Below, in pieces: positions 62,765 through 64,000 of a stretch of DNA of 64,000 bases. The notes below the pieces were generated by a model, which was not told the DNA's origin, searched no databases, and saw nothing but the letters and a program-made list of their open reading frames with translations. The stretch is from Limnobacter sp. 130. GTDB lineage: Bacteria; Pseudomonadota; Gammaproteobacteria; Burkholderiales; Burkholderiaceae_B. The position numbers and the translations under genes are program-made. The stretch lies in the NCBI RefSeq assembly GCF_902506325.1, contig NZ_LR732330.1:62001-126000 (forward strand), given 5' to 3'. Every line of letters starts with the position of its first letter. The first letter of the stretch is position 1.

Positions 62765-64000
62765 TCACAGTGTTTTGATCATTACTTGAGATTTTCTGTT
62801 CCAGTCGTACAAGCGTTTTCGTTCAATCGGCAGCTTGTCCACATCGCCGACCACAAAGCCGCGTTTCAAAAAGAAATGCGAAGTTTGTGTGGTCAGTACA
62901 AATAGCTGCTTCAAGCCCTGCTTGCGCGCATCGTGTTCAAGTTTCTTCAAGAGCCGTTCGCCATCGCCGGTGCCCTGCCAGGAAGGATGCACCACCAGGC
63001 AAGCCAGTTCGGCCACACCTTCGGCGTGGTAGGGATACATGGCCGCACAGCCCCACAAAATGCCATCGTGTTCCAGCACGGTGAAGTGGTCAATGTCGCG
63101 TTCAATGCGATCGCGCCCACGGCGCACCAGCACGCCCGCCATTTCAAGCGGTTCAATCAGGGTTTTGATACCACCGGAATCATCGAGCGTTGCCTGACGC
63201 AGGCTTTCCAGGTTTTCTTCAGACACCATGGTGCCTACGCCATCGTGCGAAAACAATTCCAGCATCACACCGCCGTCCAGATTCAAAGGCACAATGTGTG
63301 CCCGGCCCACGCCGCCTTGCACCGCCAAAATGCAGCACTCCAGGTAATCCTTGGTCAGCTCGGGAAGATCCTCTTGCTGCATGATTTCGCGAGCCCTGTC
63401 CAGCTCCAGTTCCTCAAGCAACTTGCCGCTTTTGTCGAAAACTCCCTCAATCTGTGTGACGAAAATCAGCTTGTCAGCCTTCATGGCCCGCGCAGTGCTG
63501 GTTGCAACGTCTTCCATGGTCAGGTTGAACGCCTCGCCCGTGGGCGAAAAGCCAATGGTGGACAACAACACAATTGCGTTGCTGTTCAGGCTCATCTGAA
63601 TGGCGGTTACATCGATTTTTCGAACCAGGCCGGTGTGTTGCAAATCCACGCCTTCCAGAATACCCATGGGCCGTGCAGTAATGAAATTGCCGGAAATGAC
63701 GCGCATGGACGAATGTGCCATGGGTGTGTTGGGCAGGCCTTGTGAGAAAGCCGCTTCAATGTCCAGGCGAAGTTCACCCGCCGCTTCTTTGGCACATTCC
63801 AGCGCGCCTTTGTCGGTGATCCGCCAGCCCTTGTGAAACGCAGGTTGAATGTTGCGCAAAGCCAGTTGTTCTTCAACCTGCGGGCGGGAACCACACACCA
63901 GCACAATGCGCATGCCCATGGCGTGCAACAACGACAAATCCTGAGCCAATGAATTCAGATAGCCTTGGTAGGCCAGCTCGCCATCGACAGCCACCACAAA
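62765..64000 (-). CDS. argA: N-acetylglutamate synthase, 5' end cut by window edge
   Basis: About 411 residues are visible; roughly 30-40 N-terminal residues lie past 64000. An amino-acid-kinase domain comes first (FVVAVDGELAYQG, VLVCGSRPQVEEQL, KIDVTAIQMSLNSNAIVLLSTIG), followed from about residue 280 by a GNAT domain (HFTVLEHDGILWGCAAMYPY, ELACLVVHPSWQGTGDGERLL). This AAK-GNAT fusion is ArgA, which acetylates glutamate in the first step of arginine synthesis. Followed by metC after 22 bases. Confidence 0.95.
   Translation of the reverse strand, partial: FVVAVDGELAYQGYLNSLAQDLSLLHAMGMRIVLVCGSRPQVEEQLALRNIQPAFHKGWRITDKGALECAKEAAGELRLDIEAAFSQGLPNTPMAHSSMRVISGNFITARPMGILEGVDLQHTGLVRKIDVTAIQMSLNSNAIVLLSTIGFSPTGEAFNLTMEDVATSTARAMKADKLIFVTQIEGVFDKSGKLLEELELDRAREIMQQEDLPELTKDYLECCILAVQGGVGRAHIVPLNLDGGVMLELFSHDGVGTMVSEENLESLRQATLDDSGGIKTLIEPLEMAGVLVRRGRDRIERDIDHFTVLEHDGILWGCAAMYPYHAEGVAELACLVVHPSWQGTGDGERLLKKLEHDARKQGLKQLFVLTTQTSHFFLKRGFVVGDVDKLPIERKRLYDWNRKSQVMIKTL

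Overview
The window looks like chromosome of a heterotrophic betaproteobacterium of the order Burkholderiales. The basis is moderate GC content, dense short-spaced genes, and a gene complement typical of that order: a nitrate transporter followed by a PP2C-kinase fusion, a dcd/arginine-lysine decarboxylase neighbourhood, ApbC, Fpr, DUF1329, DUF6279 and DUF2237 proteins, and a bifunctional ArgA. Limnobacter is my best guess from the combination, but this is inference. I see no rRNA, tRNA, insertion sequence, prophage or CRISPR array. About 60 protein genes are supported; the first (1-188) and last (62765-64000) are cut by the window edges.

Layout. 1-6.5 kb: exported proteins and lipoproteins (a large secreted esterase-like lipoprotein, a DUF6279 lipoprotein), a ParD-like/zeta-like toxin-antitoxin pair with a palindromic operator, and an alpha/beta hydrolase. 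6.8-12.3 kb: a PhoD-type phosphatase and the narK-kinase operon, which has an attenuator-like leader. 12.3-15.8 kb: cell-envelope lipoproteins, a Fur-box-controlled pair of small unknown genes, and an NlpE-META fusion. 15.8-23.4 kb: a saccharopine-dehydrogenase-like reductase, an acyltransferase coupled to a 7TM-PAS-GGDEF-EAL protein, and an MscS channel with a Kef-type antiporter. 23.4-30 kb: thiolase, metE/metR with MetR boxes, and an SbtA-type bicarbonate transporter with a CbbR-like regulator. 30-32.2 kb: fatty-acid oxidation genes (SDR, acyl-CoA dehydrogenase) behind a TetR-type palindrome. 32.2-32.6 kb: a gene-free gap with a strongly folded inverted repeat.

32.6-41.2 kb: a lipid and small-molecule region (Mpo1-like membrane protein, membrane-anchored class III aminotransferase, phosphatidylserine decarboxylase, spermidine-synthase-like protein, thioesterase, DUF2237, methyltransferase, DUF1329, ABC1 kinase). 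41.4-48.1 kb: an excellent LexA box in front of a two-helix membrane protein and a lipoprotein metallo-hydrolase, then dienelactone hydrolase, a hybrid histidine kinase, small soluble proteins and Fpr. 48.3-54.4 kb: hydrolase, two divergent DUF445 paralogues, a LapA-type retention-module protein with 81-nt repeats, DUF2804 and a 54-aa rubredoxin. 54.6-64 kb: ApbC, peptidase, dCTP deaminase, an orphan membrane protein, basic amino-acid decarboxylase, MetC and ArgA.

The most notable observations are regulatory: an ANTAR-like hexaloop hairpin plus intrinsic terminator ahead of narK, an SOS box controlling an undescribed small membrane protein, and a Fur box controlling two undescribed small proteins. 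No single large novel system is evident; the candidates are small operons of unknown function under well-defined stress or iron operators.
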